From an uncultured Spartobacteria bacterium (GTDB lineage Bacteria > Verrucomicrobiota > Verrucomicrobiia > Chthoniobacterales > Chthoniobacteraceae), in the NCBI GenBank assembly GCA_903882875.1, contig CAIRYQ010000006.1, positions 1 through 64,000 on the forward strand: a stretch of DNA of 64,000 bases. The letters are read 5' to 3'. Every line of letters begins with the position of its first letter. Within the stretch, counting starts at the first letter, position 1. The notes below the pieces were generated by a model that did not search any database, was not told where the DNA came from, and saw nothing but the letters and a program-made list of their open reading frames with translations. Position numbers and translations under genes: made by a program. Shown here piece after piece: positions 36,229 through 44,830 of the stretch.

Positions 36229-36265
36229 GCGGCCCGGCTATCCAAAGCTGGGCAGACCGGGCCGC
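36229..36265 (+). promoter_or_regulatory. Hairpin between amt and glnB
   Basis: GCGGCCCGG at 36229-36237 pairs perfectly with CCGGGCCGC at 36257-36265, loop of 19 nt, no T-run after it. Placed between two co-transcribed genes, it may stabilise or partly terminate the transcript and so set the amt:glnB ratio. Confidence 0.6.
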
Positions 36266-36275
36266 ACTCCGCTAA

Positions 36276-36635
<360 letters not shown>

Positions 36636-36673
36636 CCTCGCACCTCACGCGGGCAGCCGCAAAAAATCAGTGC

Positions 36674-36714
36674 AACGCCGATCCGGGGCAACGCGGGTCG
36701 GCGTTCGCTTTTTT
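36674..36714 (+). terminator. Rho-independent terminator of the amt-glnB operon
   Basis: AACGCCGATCC at 36674-36684 pairs with GGGTCGGCGTT at 36695-36705 (one G-T pair), followed by CGC and six T at 36709-36714. It lies about 40 bp after the glnB stop. Confidence 0.8.
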
Positions 36715-36800
36715 GAAGAATCCGCGATGTGTGCGGACGTCCGCATTTGTGCTGCGCCGACGGGCATGGGCCGACGAAATTTTCCACGTCAACTCCGCGC

Positions 36801-36829
36801 TTGCCAGTCCGCGCGCCCGTGTGGATATT
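36801..36829 (+). promoter_or_regulatory. Candidate sigma-70 promoter of efp
   Basis: TTGCCA at 36801-36806 and GATATT at 36824-36829 with a 17-bp spacer, about 50 bp ahead of the efp start. Spacing is ideal and both boxes match four of six consensus positions. Confidence 0.45.
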
Positions 36830-36878
36830 CCGCGCCCTTTTTCCACCCGCAAAGAAACACCACCGACCCACCGACATC

Positions 36879-37436
36879 ATGGCCAACGCCAACGACCTCC
36901 GCAAAGGAATGTGCATCCGCTATAACAGCAACCCCGCGATCGTGCTGGAGATCATGCACCGCACGCCGGGCAACCTGCGCGCGTTCGTGCAGGTGATCAT
37001 CCGCTACATCGGCACGGGCAAGAGCGCGGACATCCGCTTCGGCTCGACGGACAAGGTGGAGCAGGTCGAGGTGGAGCGGAAGAAGCTGGATTTTTCCTAC
37101 AAGGATCACGGCGGCTACCAGTTCATGGACCCGGAGACTTTCGAGACGATCACGTTCGACGAGTCGTTTGTGGGCGGCGCGAAGGATTACCTCTCGGAAA
37201 ACCAGCGTGTGGAAGTGCTCTACGTCGAGGGCAAGGCGGCGAACATCGAGCTGCCATCCACCGTCTTCCTCACGGTGACGGAATCCGCCGACGGCGTGAA
37301 GGGCGACAGCGCGAACAACGTGCAGAAACCCGCGGTGCTGGAGACTGGCAAGACGGTCACCGTACCTCTCTTCATCAAGGAGGGCGAGAAGGTGAAAATC
37401 TCGACGGAGAACGGCGAGTATCTCGGCCGGGCTTAG
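36879..37436 (+). CDS. efp: Elongation factor P
   Basis: A 185-residue EF-P with all three domains: LRKGMCIRYNSNPAIVLE in domain I, EVLYVEGKAANIELPSTV in domain II and PAVLETGKTVTVPLFIKEGE and VKISTENGEYLGR in domain III. It relieves ribosome stalling at polyproline. The loop tip that carries the modified Lys34 (PGK) in E. coli or Arg32 in Pseudomonas reads HRTPGNLRAF here, with Asn32 at the tip, so neither classical modification is possible at that position. ATG at 36879 begins the conserved domain. Confidence 0.95.
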   Translation: MANANDLRKGMCIRYNSNPAIVLEIMHRTPGNLRAFVQVIIRYIGTGKSADIRFGSTDKVEQVEVERKKLDFSYKDHGGYQFMDPETFETITFDESFVGGAKDYLSENQRVEVLYVEGKAANIELPSTVFLTVTESADGVKGDSANNVQKPAVLETGKTVTVPLFIKEGEKVKISTENGEYLGRA

Positions 37437-37490
37437 GCTGCTTCATTTCGCTCGCCTCGCGGCGCGATTCGTTGCGATGGTTTGCGCCTT

Positions 37491-39353
37491 ATGCGCCTCC
37501 TCCTTTCTGCATCCCTCGCACTTTTCACCGTTACGTCGGCGCCGTTCGTTTTTGCTGCGGATGATTTTGTCGAATCGCCCGACCATCGGGTGAACGAGAA
37601 TATCCCGCACGGGACGGTGACGCAGATGCCGCAGTGTGAGTCGAAGATTTTCCCGAACACCACGCGCGACTGGTGGGTGTATGTGCCGGCGCAGTTCAAG
37701 CCGGATGGCTCGGCAGCGGTGATGATCTTCCAGGACGGCGGCGGCTACAAGAACACGACTGGCGACTGGCGGATCCCGACGGTGTTCGACAATCTGATCG
37801 CGAAGGGCGACATGCCGACGACGGTTGCGATTTTCATCAATCCCGGCACTGCGCCGATGAAGCCCGGCGAGCCGCCGCGCAAGCGCCCCGATGGCCGTCC
37901 GGCGGGCGCGACGAACCGCAGCTTTGAATACGATTCGCTCGGCGACCGCTACGCGAAGTTTTTGCTCGAGGAGATTTTGCCCGAGGTGGAGAAAAAGTGG
38001 CCGCTGACGAAGGATCCGGAGATGCGCGCGATTTGCGGATCTTCGAGCGGCGGCATCTGCTCGTTCACGGTCGCGTGGGAGCATCCCGAGGCGTTTCGCA
38101 AGGTGCTCTCGACCATCGGCAGCTTCACGAATATCCGCGGCGGGAACGCGTATCCGTCGCTCATCCGCAAGACGGAGCGCAAGCCGATCCGCGTCTTCCA
38201 GCAGGACTCGTCGGGCGATCTCGACAACCAGTTCGGCAACTGGCCCATCGCGAACCAGCAGATGCACGCGGCGCTGAAATACATGGGCTACGACACGAAG
38301 TTCGATTTCGTCGAGGGCTTCGGGCATAACTCGAAGCGCGGCGGCAGCATCATGCCCGACGCACTGCGCTGGCTGTGGCGAAAGGAAAAATACACGCCGG
38401 TGATTGATACGAAAGGCGACCTCGGCGGCGACATGACGCTGCACCGCCTGCTCATCGAGGGCGAAGGCTGGCAGCCAGTCGTCGAGGGCCTCGCGTTTTG
38501 CGACGGGCCGACGAGCGACACGGAGGGCAATCTCTATTTCTCCGACATGAAGGGCGACGCCGCGGGCATCTACAAAATCGCGACCGACGGCAAAAAGACG
38601 AAGCTCTCCGGCGAGGCTGTGAGCGGACTGAAGTTCGGCCCCGATAGCCGACTCTATGCGTGCCAGGGATCGAAGAAGCGGCTCATCGCGATCGATCTGA
38701 AGACCGGCGCAATTGACGAACTCGCGACCGGCGTGTCGCCGAACGATCTCGTCGTGGACTCGAAGGGCCACATCTTTTTCACCGAGACGGGGAAGAAGCA
38801 GATCGTCTTCGTGGATGCGAAGACGAAGGAGGCGCGCGTGGCGGATCAGACGGTGAATGCAAAAGGCGAAACCGCGACGAAAGCGGACACCGTCGTGAAT
38901 GGCGTCAACGCCCCGAACGGCATCACACTTTCACCCGACCAAGGCACGCTCGCCGTGAGTGACTACCGCGGCGGCAATGTGTGGACGTTCCGCGTGAACG
39001 CCGACGGCACGCTCGACGCGAAGGCACCCACCATGACGATGCGCCTGCCGATCGATCCGAAGGGCGAGTTCAAGCAGGCCGAGCCGCCGCCTTACAATCC
39101 CGCGAGCGGCGGCGACGGCATGGCGACCGACGAGCAAGGCCGCTTCTACGTCGCGACCACGCTCGGCGTGCAGGTCTTCGATCCCACGAGCCGCCTGTGC
39201 GGAGTCATCACGCGTCCGCAACTCGACAAGCCGCTCACGAGCTGCGCTATCAGCGGCGCAGGCCGCGCGTATCTCTACGTGACAAACGGCGACAAGATTT
39301 TCCGCCGCAAGGTGCAGGCGACGGGGGCGGTGTTCTACGTCGGGAAAAAGTAG
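37491..39353 (+). CDS. Exported fusion: esterase-like alpha/beta hydrolase plus SMP-30/gluconolactonase
   Basis: A 620-residue protein with a signal peptide (MRLMRLLLSASLALFTVTSA in the longer form). Residues about 30-310 resemble enterochelin-esterase-like hydrolases: DWWVYVPAQFKPDGSAAVMI and the nucleophile elbow ICGSSSGGICSFTVAWEHPE, with a His in FGHNSKRGG. Residues about 335-615 are an SMP-30/gluconolactonase beta-propeller (EGLAFCDGPTSDTEGNLYFS, GVNAPNGITLSPDQGTLAVS, GGDGMATDEQGRFYVAT). It could cleave a sugar ester and then a lactone in the periplasm. ATG at 37491 is chosen over TTG at 37482. Confidence 0.85.
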   Translation: MRLLLSASLALFTVTSAPFVFAADDFVESPDHRVNENIPHGTVTQMPQCESKIFPNTTRDWWVYVPAQFKPDGSAAVMIFQDGGGYKNTTGDWRIPTVFDNLIAKGDMPTTVAIFINPGTAPMKPGEPPRKRPDGRPAGATNRSFEYDSLGDRYAKFLLEEILPEVEKKWPLTKDPEMRAICGSSSGGICSFTVAWEHPEAFRKVLSTIGSFTNIRGGNAYPSLIRKTERKPIRVFQQDSSGDLDNQFGNWPIANQQMHAALKYMGYDTKFDFVEGFGHNSKRGGSIMPDALRWLWRKEKYTPVIDTKGDLGGDMTLHRLLIEGEGWQPVVEGLAFCDGPTSDTEGNLYFSDMKGDAAGIYKIATDGKKTKLSGEAVSGLKFGPDSRLYACQGSKKRLIAIDLKTGAIDELATGVSPNDLVVDSKGHIFFTETGKKQIVFVDAKTKEARVADQTVNAKGETATKADTVVNGVNAPNGITLSPDQGTLAVSDYRGGNVWTFRVNADGTLDAKAPTMTMRLPIDPKGEFKQAEPPPYNPASGGDGMATDEQGRFYVATTLGVQVFDPTSRLCGVITRPQLDKPLTSCAISGAGRAYLYVTNGDKIFRRKVQATGAVFYVGKK

Positions 39354-39483
39354 CGCCGACGGCAGGAGGCGGGCACTTCGAGACGCGGAACTCGGAGCCC
39401 GGTAAAAATCAGCCCGCCTCGTTCCCTCGGCGGCTACAGATTCAGGCCGCGCCTTCGGTGCAGATACTTTCCGCGTTCCGCGC

Positions 39484-39687
39484 TTATCCCCGCCGCTTCG
39501 GCCGGTTCATCGAGAGGATGCTCGTGCCGCGCGTGATGAGGCTGCCGCCGATGATCAGGCGTCGCACGGGCTCGCCCGTTTTCGGATCATGCGTGAGCGC
39601 GGGGTCGCTCATTTTCTGTTCAATTTCAAACTGCCGCGGCTTCTGGCCGGGCTTCTGCGGGATCGTTTCATAGACGTAGGTGGCCAT
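39484..39687 (-). CDS. Cysteine-free FmdB-like small protein
   Basis: 67 residues. MATYVYETIP, EIEQKMSDPALTHDPKTGEP and VRRLIIGGSLITRG align in order with FmdB zinc-ribbon proteins (normally PTYEYRC-C, ISDPPLTECPxCG, VRRLISGG). All four zinc-ligand cysteines are absent: the first pair falls in TIPQKPGQ and the second in THDPKTGE. FmdB proteins are small putative regulators. The tail is basic. Alone between the esterase fusion (convergent) and the haem-protein gene. Confidence 0.75.
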   Translation of the reverse strand: MATYVYETIPQKPGQKPRQFEIEQKMSDPALTHDPKTGEPVRRLIIGGSLITRGTSILSMNRPKRRG

Positions 39688-39735
39688 GCGTGGATGATAG
39701 CGGACTCTGCGCGGAATTTTGCAAACGATTTCCGT

Positions 39736-41358
39736 TCAGTGCGACCTGCCGATGCGCTCGCGCAGCACCGCTCGGAGATCCTCCATGCGTTTCAAGTCCG
39801 TCCGGTCGAGCAGCGCCGCGAAGATCGCCGCGCGCTCTTCCATCTCTCGGAACTCAACCTTTTGTCCGGACGCCTTGTCGTACACGTGATGGGGCGTGCC
39901 GTCCATCCGCAGGAATGCCGAGAGCACCGCGTAGGAGCCTTCCTGTCGTGGGGCGACGTGCAGGCCCGAGCAATCCGTCTCGCCGGCGTGGCAGCCCGTG
40001 CAAGTGTTCAGTGAAAAGACACGCCTTACCACAGATGGCACGCCCTGCCTTGGGTTCCATTGGAAGGCGGGATTCTCCGCAGGGATAATCGCGTTGCCGC
40101 CCAGGACGGGCGTTTTGCCGTCTCGGAGTGCGAACGCTTCTGGAATGATGTGGATGCCAGAACGGATCAGCGGTGCGCCTTCGCGCAAAAACTGAGTGAG
40201 CACCCGCGTCTCAGGCCCGTCTTTTTTTGCAAACTCCGCCGCAGGCGTCTGCGCAAGCGGCGAGAGTTTGAACCGGTCCTGATCAAGCGTGAACTGGCGG
40301 AACTCGCGCCCCGCTCCGAAGGCCGCCTCGCTCGTGCGGAGCTGGCCGAGTGGTGGCGTGTCGTTCCATGGGGCTTTGTGCGTGAACTCCCGTGTGAGGT
40401 TCTCGAGCCGCGAGTTGAACACGACGTTGCCCGTTTACTCCGAGGCGAGCATGTGCCACTGAGTCACCCATTCGCGCAGTGTGCGACTGCGGACGGGATT
40501 TTGGACGGGATTCTGGACAGGCACCTTTGGGTTTGGGTTCTCCGCAGGTTTCGGCACAGCGGTTTTCTTCGGATCCTTCATGCCCGGCAGGCGGTATTCA
40601 AAAATGACGGTCCATCCGCCTTCGAGCGGACGTCCCTTTTCATCCACAGCGCCGAAAATGAAACGGCCTTCGCCGAAAGCAAGTTCCTGCCCGGCCGGGC
40701 CAGAGTGAAAACCATAGGGTCCGAAGGAACCGGCATGTGGACGCTTGATCCCCATCCTTAGATCGAAGGCTGCAGGATCGATCGGCAAGAGGGCAGGAAT
40801 GGTGATCTTCTTGCGCGTGTCGTCTTTTGGTATCGCAGTAGATTGCGTGGCCCTGTCCAGCAGCGCCTCGAAGATTGGAAGCTTGCCCTCCTTGCTCCAC
40901 AGCGCGCGTGTGTTGCCCAGCACATCCGCGACCTGGCTCGCGCAGAGGTCCATGCGGTTCACGATCGCGAGCAGGCGGAATGGCGCGTTCTCGACCTTTG
41001 GCAACCACGGCTTGCCGGACTTGGGATCAAAGCCGTCGCGCTTCTGCCAGGGCTCGATCACTTTCGTCATGATGCCCGGCCGTGCGGGCACCTCAAAGCC
41101 GTTCACCGTCTGCTTTAACACCCATGTCTCCAGCCACGTGCGCATGCACTCGGCAGCCTTGTCCTCGCCGACGAGTTCATTCACCAGCCCGCCAAATGAC
41201 CACGGCCCCGGATATTTGGCGCGGGCGTCGTCCACGACTTTCGGATTCGTGATGAACAGTTCGCGCTCGGGCCGGATGCCGCTCAACGGTTCTGCGCATT
41301 GCGCGTTCCAAGCTGTGAGGAAAAGGCCGAGCGATGCCGTGTGGATCCGTAATTTCAT
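39736..41358 (-). pseudogene. Exported c-type-haem-motif protein gene interrupted by an in-frame TAA
   Basis: The first part (41358 to 40435) has a signal peptide (MKLRIHTASLGLFLTAWNAQ) and ends LREWVTQWHMLASE at TAA 40435-40437. The same frame continues TGNVVFNSRLENLTREFTHK and on to a haem-binding motif CTGCH (VFSLNTCTGCHAGETDCSG) and a stop at 39736. Both halves read as one 540-codon protein, since the break falls inside a conserved-looking helix. A PVQNPVQNP repeat precedes the break. A nonsense mutation is most likely; suppression cannot be excluded. Function unknown. Confidence 0.75.
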
Positions 41359-41483
41359 AAGGGGTGAAAACCGCGTTTATGGACGGCGAGCCTCGGCAGA
41401 TAGGCAAGAACAATGCTGCGTTCCGCGAACGCGCCCGGGCGGTCTGTAGTGCTGCCTTTCGTCGTCCATCGCCCCCGTACGCA

Positions 41484-41520
41484 TCAACGGCATCCTCCGC
41501 ATTGCGAAGGATGCCGTTGA
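41484..41520 (-). terminator. Strong hairpin downstream of the first Tat Gfo/Idh gene
   Basis: TCAACGGCATCCT (41484-41496) and AGGATGCCGTTGA (41508-41520) form a perfect 13-bp stem with an 11-nt loop, about 35 bp past the gene's stop. There is no T-run, so it may act as a 3' stabiliser or a Rho-assisted terminator. Confidence 0.6.
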
Positions 41521-41553
41521 AAATGGAGCCTGCGCGGATTCCGCGCGGTGCGG

Positions 41554-42960
41554 TCAGATGCTGTCCGCCGAGTATTCGTAGCCCTTGCGATAAGCCTTGC
41601 GCTTGATGTATGCATTCGCCGCCTCGTTGTTGCCGACTTTGAGCGCCTTCGAGTCCCACTCGAGGCGCGTGCCGGGGAAGCGCATGGCGAGACCGCCGAT
41701 GAGCGTCACTTCCGTGAGCGGCACGGAGTAGTCGAAGTGGCCCGCCCACGGGTCTTCCTTCCCGGCCTTGATGCACTCCGTCCATTCCTGTTGCGGATTG
41801 CCGGGAGTGCGGCTGCGGGGCAGCGTCTTCGCCGGCGGCTTTGCGAGGAATTCATCGCGGCGCTTTTCGGGCCAGAGCTGCGGATCTTTCGCCTGATCGC
41901 TCTTGTTCAAAATGAGACCCTCGCTGCCGATGATCATCCAGCCGCCGGGCGTGACGGTGCCGTTCTTCGCCGCATCCTTGTAAGCGAATGCCTCGTTCAT
42001 GTTCACGATGCTCGGGAACTCGGGCAGGTACGGTTTGCCGTCAGGCTTCTTGCCCTCGTACCAAGTCAGCGCGATCTCGCCGTATTGTGCGCTGATGAAT
42101 TCCATCTTCACGATCGAGCCGGTCGGCCATGCGATCTCGGTGAGGTCGTCCACCTGCGAAGCGGTGACGTGGTGCGGAGTGACGAGGCCGAGCGAGACGC
42201 ACGGCGCATCGAGCAGATGGCAGCCCATGTCGCCGAACGCACCCGCGCCGTATTCGAGGAAGCCGCGCCATTTGAAAGGATGGATCGTGTCCGAGTATGG
42301 CGCGTCGGGCGTGGCGGCGAGCCAGTGCTCCCAGTCGAGCGACTCGGGCGGCGTCTGGCCGGGCTTGATGATTGCGCTCTTACCCTGCGGCCAGATCGGG
42401 CGGTTCGTCCAGACGTGGACTTCCTTCACCTTGCCGATCGCGCCCGCCGCGATCCACTCGGCCACCGTGCGGTTGTCCTCGTAAGTGTGGCCCTGGTTGC
42501 CCATCTGCGTGATGACGCCCTTCTTGCGCGCGCCGAGATGGAGCTGGCGGTTTTCCCAGAGCGTGTTCGTGAGCGGCTTCTGAATGAAGATGTGCTTGCC
42601 GTGGCTGAGCGCGTGCATCGCGGCAGGGTAATGCGCGTGGTCGGGGGTGCTGATGGTGACAGCGTCAATGCCCTTCACCTCATCGAGCATCTTGCGAAAA
42701 TCGGTGAACACTTTCGCGTTCGGATATTTCTCCTGCGCCTTCGCGAGGCGCGTGCGGTCCACATCGCAAAGGGCGACGATCTCGTTGTTCGCCGCGACGC
42801 CCGAGAGATCCGACGCGCCCTTGCCCTCGACGCCGATGCCTGCGATGGCGACCTTTTTCAGCGCGCCCTGCGCGCGGAGGAGATTTGGGAACATGCCGGA
42901 CGCCGTGATGGCGCCGATGCCCTTGATGAAAGAACGACGGGAGGTGCGTGGATAGGTCAT
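41554..42960 (-). CDS. Tat-exported Gfo/Idh/MocA-family oxidoreductase
   Basis: A 468-residue protein beginning MTYPRTSRRSFIKGIGAITA, a twin-arginine signal (SRRSFIKG). The Rossmann domain has KVAIAGIGVEGKGASDLSGV and EIVALCDVD, followed by DAVTISTPDHAHYPAAMHAL and the EKP-equivalent GKHIFIQKPLTNTLWE (Gln replaces Glu). The C-terminal domain includes GAGAFGDMGCHLLDAPC. This is the large exported branch typical of Verrucomicrobiota and Planctomycetota, presumably acting on sugars or glycosides in the periplasm with a pre-bound NAD(P). Single gene. Confidence 0.9.
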   Translation of the reverse strand: MTYPRTSRRSFIKGIGAITASGMFPNLLRAQGALKKVAIAGIGVEGKGASDLSGVAANNEIVALCDVDRTRLAKAQEKYPNAKVFTDFRKMLDEVKGIDAVTISTPDHAHYPAAMHALSHGKHIFIQKPLTNTLWENRQLHLGARKKGVITQMGNQGHTYEDNRTVAEWIAAGAIGKVKEVHVWTNRPIWPQGKSAIIKPGQTPPESLDWEHWLAATPDAPYSDTIHPFKWRGFLEYGAGAFGDMGCHLLDAPCVSLGLVTPHHVTASQVDDLTEIAWPTGSIVKMEFISAQYGEIALTWYEGKKPDGKPYLPEFPSIVNMNEAFAYKDAAKNGTVTPGGWMIIGSEGLILNKSDQAKDPQLWPEKRRDEFLAKPPAKTLPRSRTPGNPQQEWTECIKAGKEDPWAGHFDYSVPLTEVTLIGGLAMRFPGTRLEWDSKALKVGNNEAANAYIKRKAYRKGYEYSADSI

Positions 42961-43043
42961 GGGTTGGTGTGGAGGTGAATTGGCAAAGCATCATCATCCC
43001 GCGCGCATGGGAAGCTTAGATCGCGATCCGCGGATGACGTTCT

Positions 43044-44414
43044 CTACAGCTTCACGCCGATTTTTTTGAAACCCTCGCGGATTTCTTTTTCGAGCGTCGC
43101 CGCGTCGCGTCCGTCGAAAAGGATGCTGAGCTTTTCGATCCCAAAGTCCTCGCCCTGCTTTGCTTTCGGCCGGGGCAGATTGTTGGGAAAAGTGTAGCTG
43201 CCGTCCCCGTTCATCTTCACGAGCGGATTCCTGAAGAACTGCTCCCACTCGTCGCGCGCCTCGCCGATCGCATCGAGATACTTCATCCAGCGCGTGCCTT
43301 TGCCATCGCCGTCGAGGTGGCAGAAAAAATAGACAAGCACGTAGGACTGGAAATACAGCAGGTGCTGCGAGTGCGAATTTGCCGAGAGGCTCTCCCAGTT
43401 GTCGCGCTTCATCGAGATGTGCTCGCCGAACGGACGGAACTCAGAGGTGAGCGTGCGGTGCGATGAGGCCTTCGCGACGTATTCCTTCAGTCCGCGCGCG
43501 TGCGAGCCGGCGAGGAAGCGGCCCGCATTGTACGGCAGGCTCTCGGTGTATTCGGCCGTGCCCTCGATGATCCACTTCGGCAGGAACGGCAGGAAGTCGT
43601 GCATCATCTGGTGCGTCACCTCATGCACGAGCGTGTCGCCGTGGTAGTCCGCCTTTTTGAACCACGTCTTGCCTTGCAGTTGCAGCCCGAGGCTCGGGAA
43701 GGGGATTCGGAAAATGCGATCGTTTGAAAAATACACGCCGCCGGAATTCTGCGGTCCTCCGTCGGCGAAGTAATCCTCGCGTGTCACGAAAAGCTTCGCC
43801 TGATAGAAACCGAGATCCGCGGGCGGCTTCGGTGCGATGCCCCACGGCAGCGCGGAGACGAGCGAACGCGTGGCCTCGAAGGTGCGCGCGACCTCCTTCA
43901 TCACGCTGCCTGCGAGCTTGTCCTGCGAGACGAATTCAAACGACTGCGACTTGTAAACATAGCGGCGCTTCGCGGCGTCCTGCTCGCCGATCGTGATCTC
44001 GATGGAATTCGGCGGCACCTCGACTGTCGCCGGCCATGTGCGCGTCTTGGCCGTGGAGGGCGCACCGGGTTTGCCGTTCGTCGCGCTCGGCGGAGCGGCA
44101 GGCTTTCCGCCATTCGCTGCCGGTGCGGTGTTTGGCATCGCGGGCACGGACGGGGCGGCAGCAGCGCCGCGGATCGCCGCCTGATCAGCAGCCGAGAGGA
44201 GATTCAGCGCAAACTTCGAGGTCTGCCCGTTCGCGAGCAGGAGTGTCACATTTTCGCCCTCTATGCCGACGAGCTTTGCCTGAAACTTCTGCCCGTTCGC
44301 AGAAGTCCACACGCGCATCGCCTGTGCCGGAGCGGGCTGCTGCGCGAACGCGCAGAGTGAAAATGCCGCGACAAAAACGGGCGCTCCGAAGCAACGCACA
44401 ATCTGAGGGATCAT
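43044..44414 (-). CDS. Exported HExxH metallopeptidase-like protein with SHD1-type domain
   Basis: A 456-residue protein. A signal peptide (MIPQIVRCFGAPVFVAAFSL) is followed by an SHD1-like domain (RVWTSANGQKFQAKLVGIEG, VTLLLANGQTSKFALNLLSA, DQAAI), a Pro/Ala/Gly-rich linker and a C-terminal domain with the zinc motif HEVTH in GDTLVHEVTHQMMHDFLPF, then KWIIEGTAEYTESLPY, where the Glu of EGTAEY is the likely third ligand, as in gluzincin peptidase-MA-like proteins. Likely a secreted or periplasmic peptidase. ATG at 44414 gives the signal peptide. Confidence 0.8.
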   Translation of the reverse strand: MIPQIVRCFGAPVFVAAFSLCAFAQQPAPAQAMRVWTSANGQKFQAKLVGIEGENVTLLLANGQTSKFALNLLSAADQAAIRGAAAAPSVPAMPNTAPAANGGKPAAPPSATNGKPGAPSTAKTRTWPATVEVPPNSIEITIGEQDAAKRRYVYKSQSFEFVSQDKLAGSVMKEVARTFEATRSLVSALPWGIAPKPPADLGFYQAKLFVTREDYFADGGPQNSGGVYFSNDRIFRIPFPSLGLQLQGKTWFKKADYHGDTLVHEVTHQMMHDFLPFLPKWIIEGTAEYTESLPYNAGRFLAGSHARGLKEYVAKASSHRTLTSEFRPFGEHISMKRDNWESLSANSHSQHLLYFQSYVLVYFFCHLDGDGKGTRWMKYLDAIGEARDEWEQFFRNPLVKMNGDGSYTFPNNLPRPKAKQGEDFGIEKLSILFDGRDAATLEKEIREGFKKIGVKL

Positions 44415-44830
44415 GGCGGCATGGTTAACGAACAGCCATGCATGGGTCAATCGAACGGCGGCTCGTTTCGGAAAATCCGGCAGCCGCACCCCGCAATGTC
44501 GCATGTGACAATCACGCCGGCCAACGCACCGAAAACGTAACGCCGACGACATCACACCGCCATTTGGTTGGTGTGATGTCGCCGCTCAGTCCACACCGCC
44601 ACATTCTTCATCCATACCGTGAAAATCATCCGAGCCTCATATCGCGCGTTTGCCGCATGGACGATGCTGGCCCTGTCGAAGGCGATTGACGTCGTGTTCC
44701 AGCCGTTCTCGGAGTGAACGCTGCGGCAAAGCAGGCGGGAGTGCAGACCTCGCCCGCCTTTGCCGCCGCTCACCGCCGCCGCTTAAGCCTCACGGCACTT
44801 CAGGAACGGCCGCTGTTATTGATGATGCCT
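44415..44830. other. Intergenic region with two hairpins and one possible small ORF
   Basis: Contains an inverted repeat GACATCACACC/GGTGTGATGTC at 44548-44580 (perfect 11-bp stem) and a second dyad at 44723-44766. Between them GTG 44619 to TGA 44717 would encode 32 residues (MKIIRASYRAFAAWTMLALS then KAIDVVFQPFSE), amphipathic but unsupported by any family. Confidence 0.45.
44723..44766 (-). terminator. Hairpin downstream of lpdA
   Basis: GCGGCAAAGCAGGCGGG (44723-44739) pairs with CCCGCCTTTGCCGC (44753-44766) with a small bulge. It lies about 65 bp beyond the lpdA stop; no T-run follows. Confidence 0.5.
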
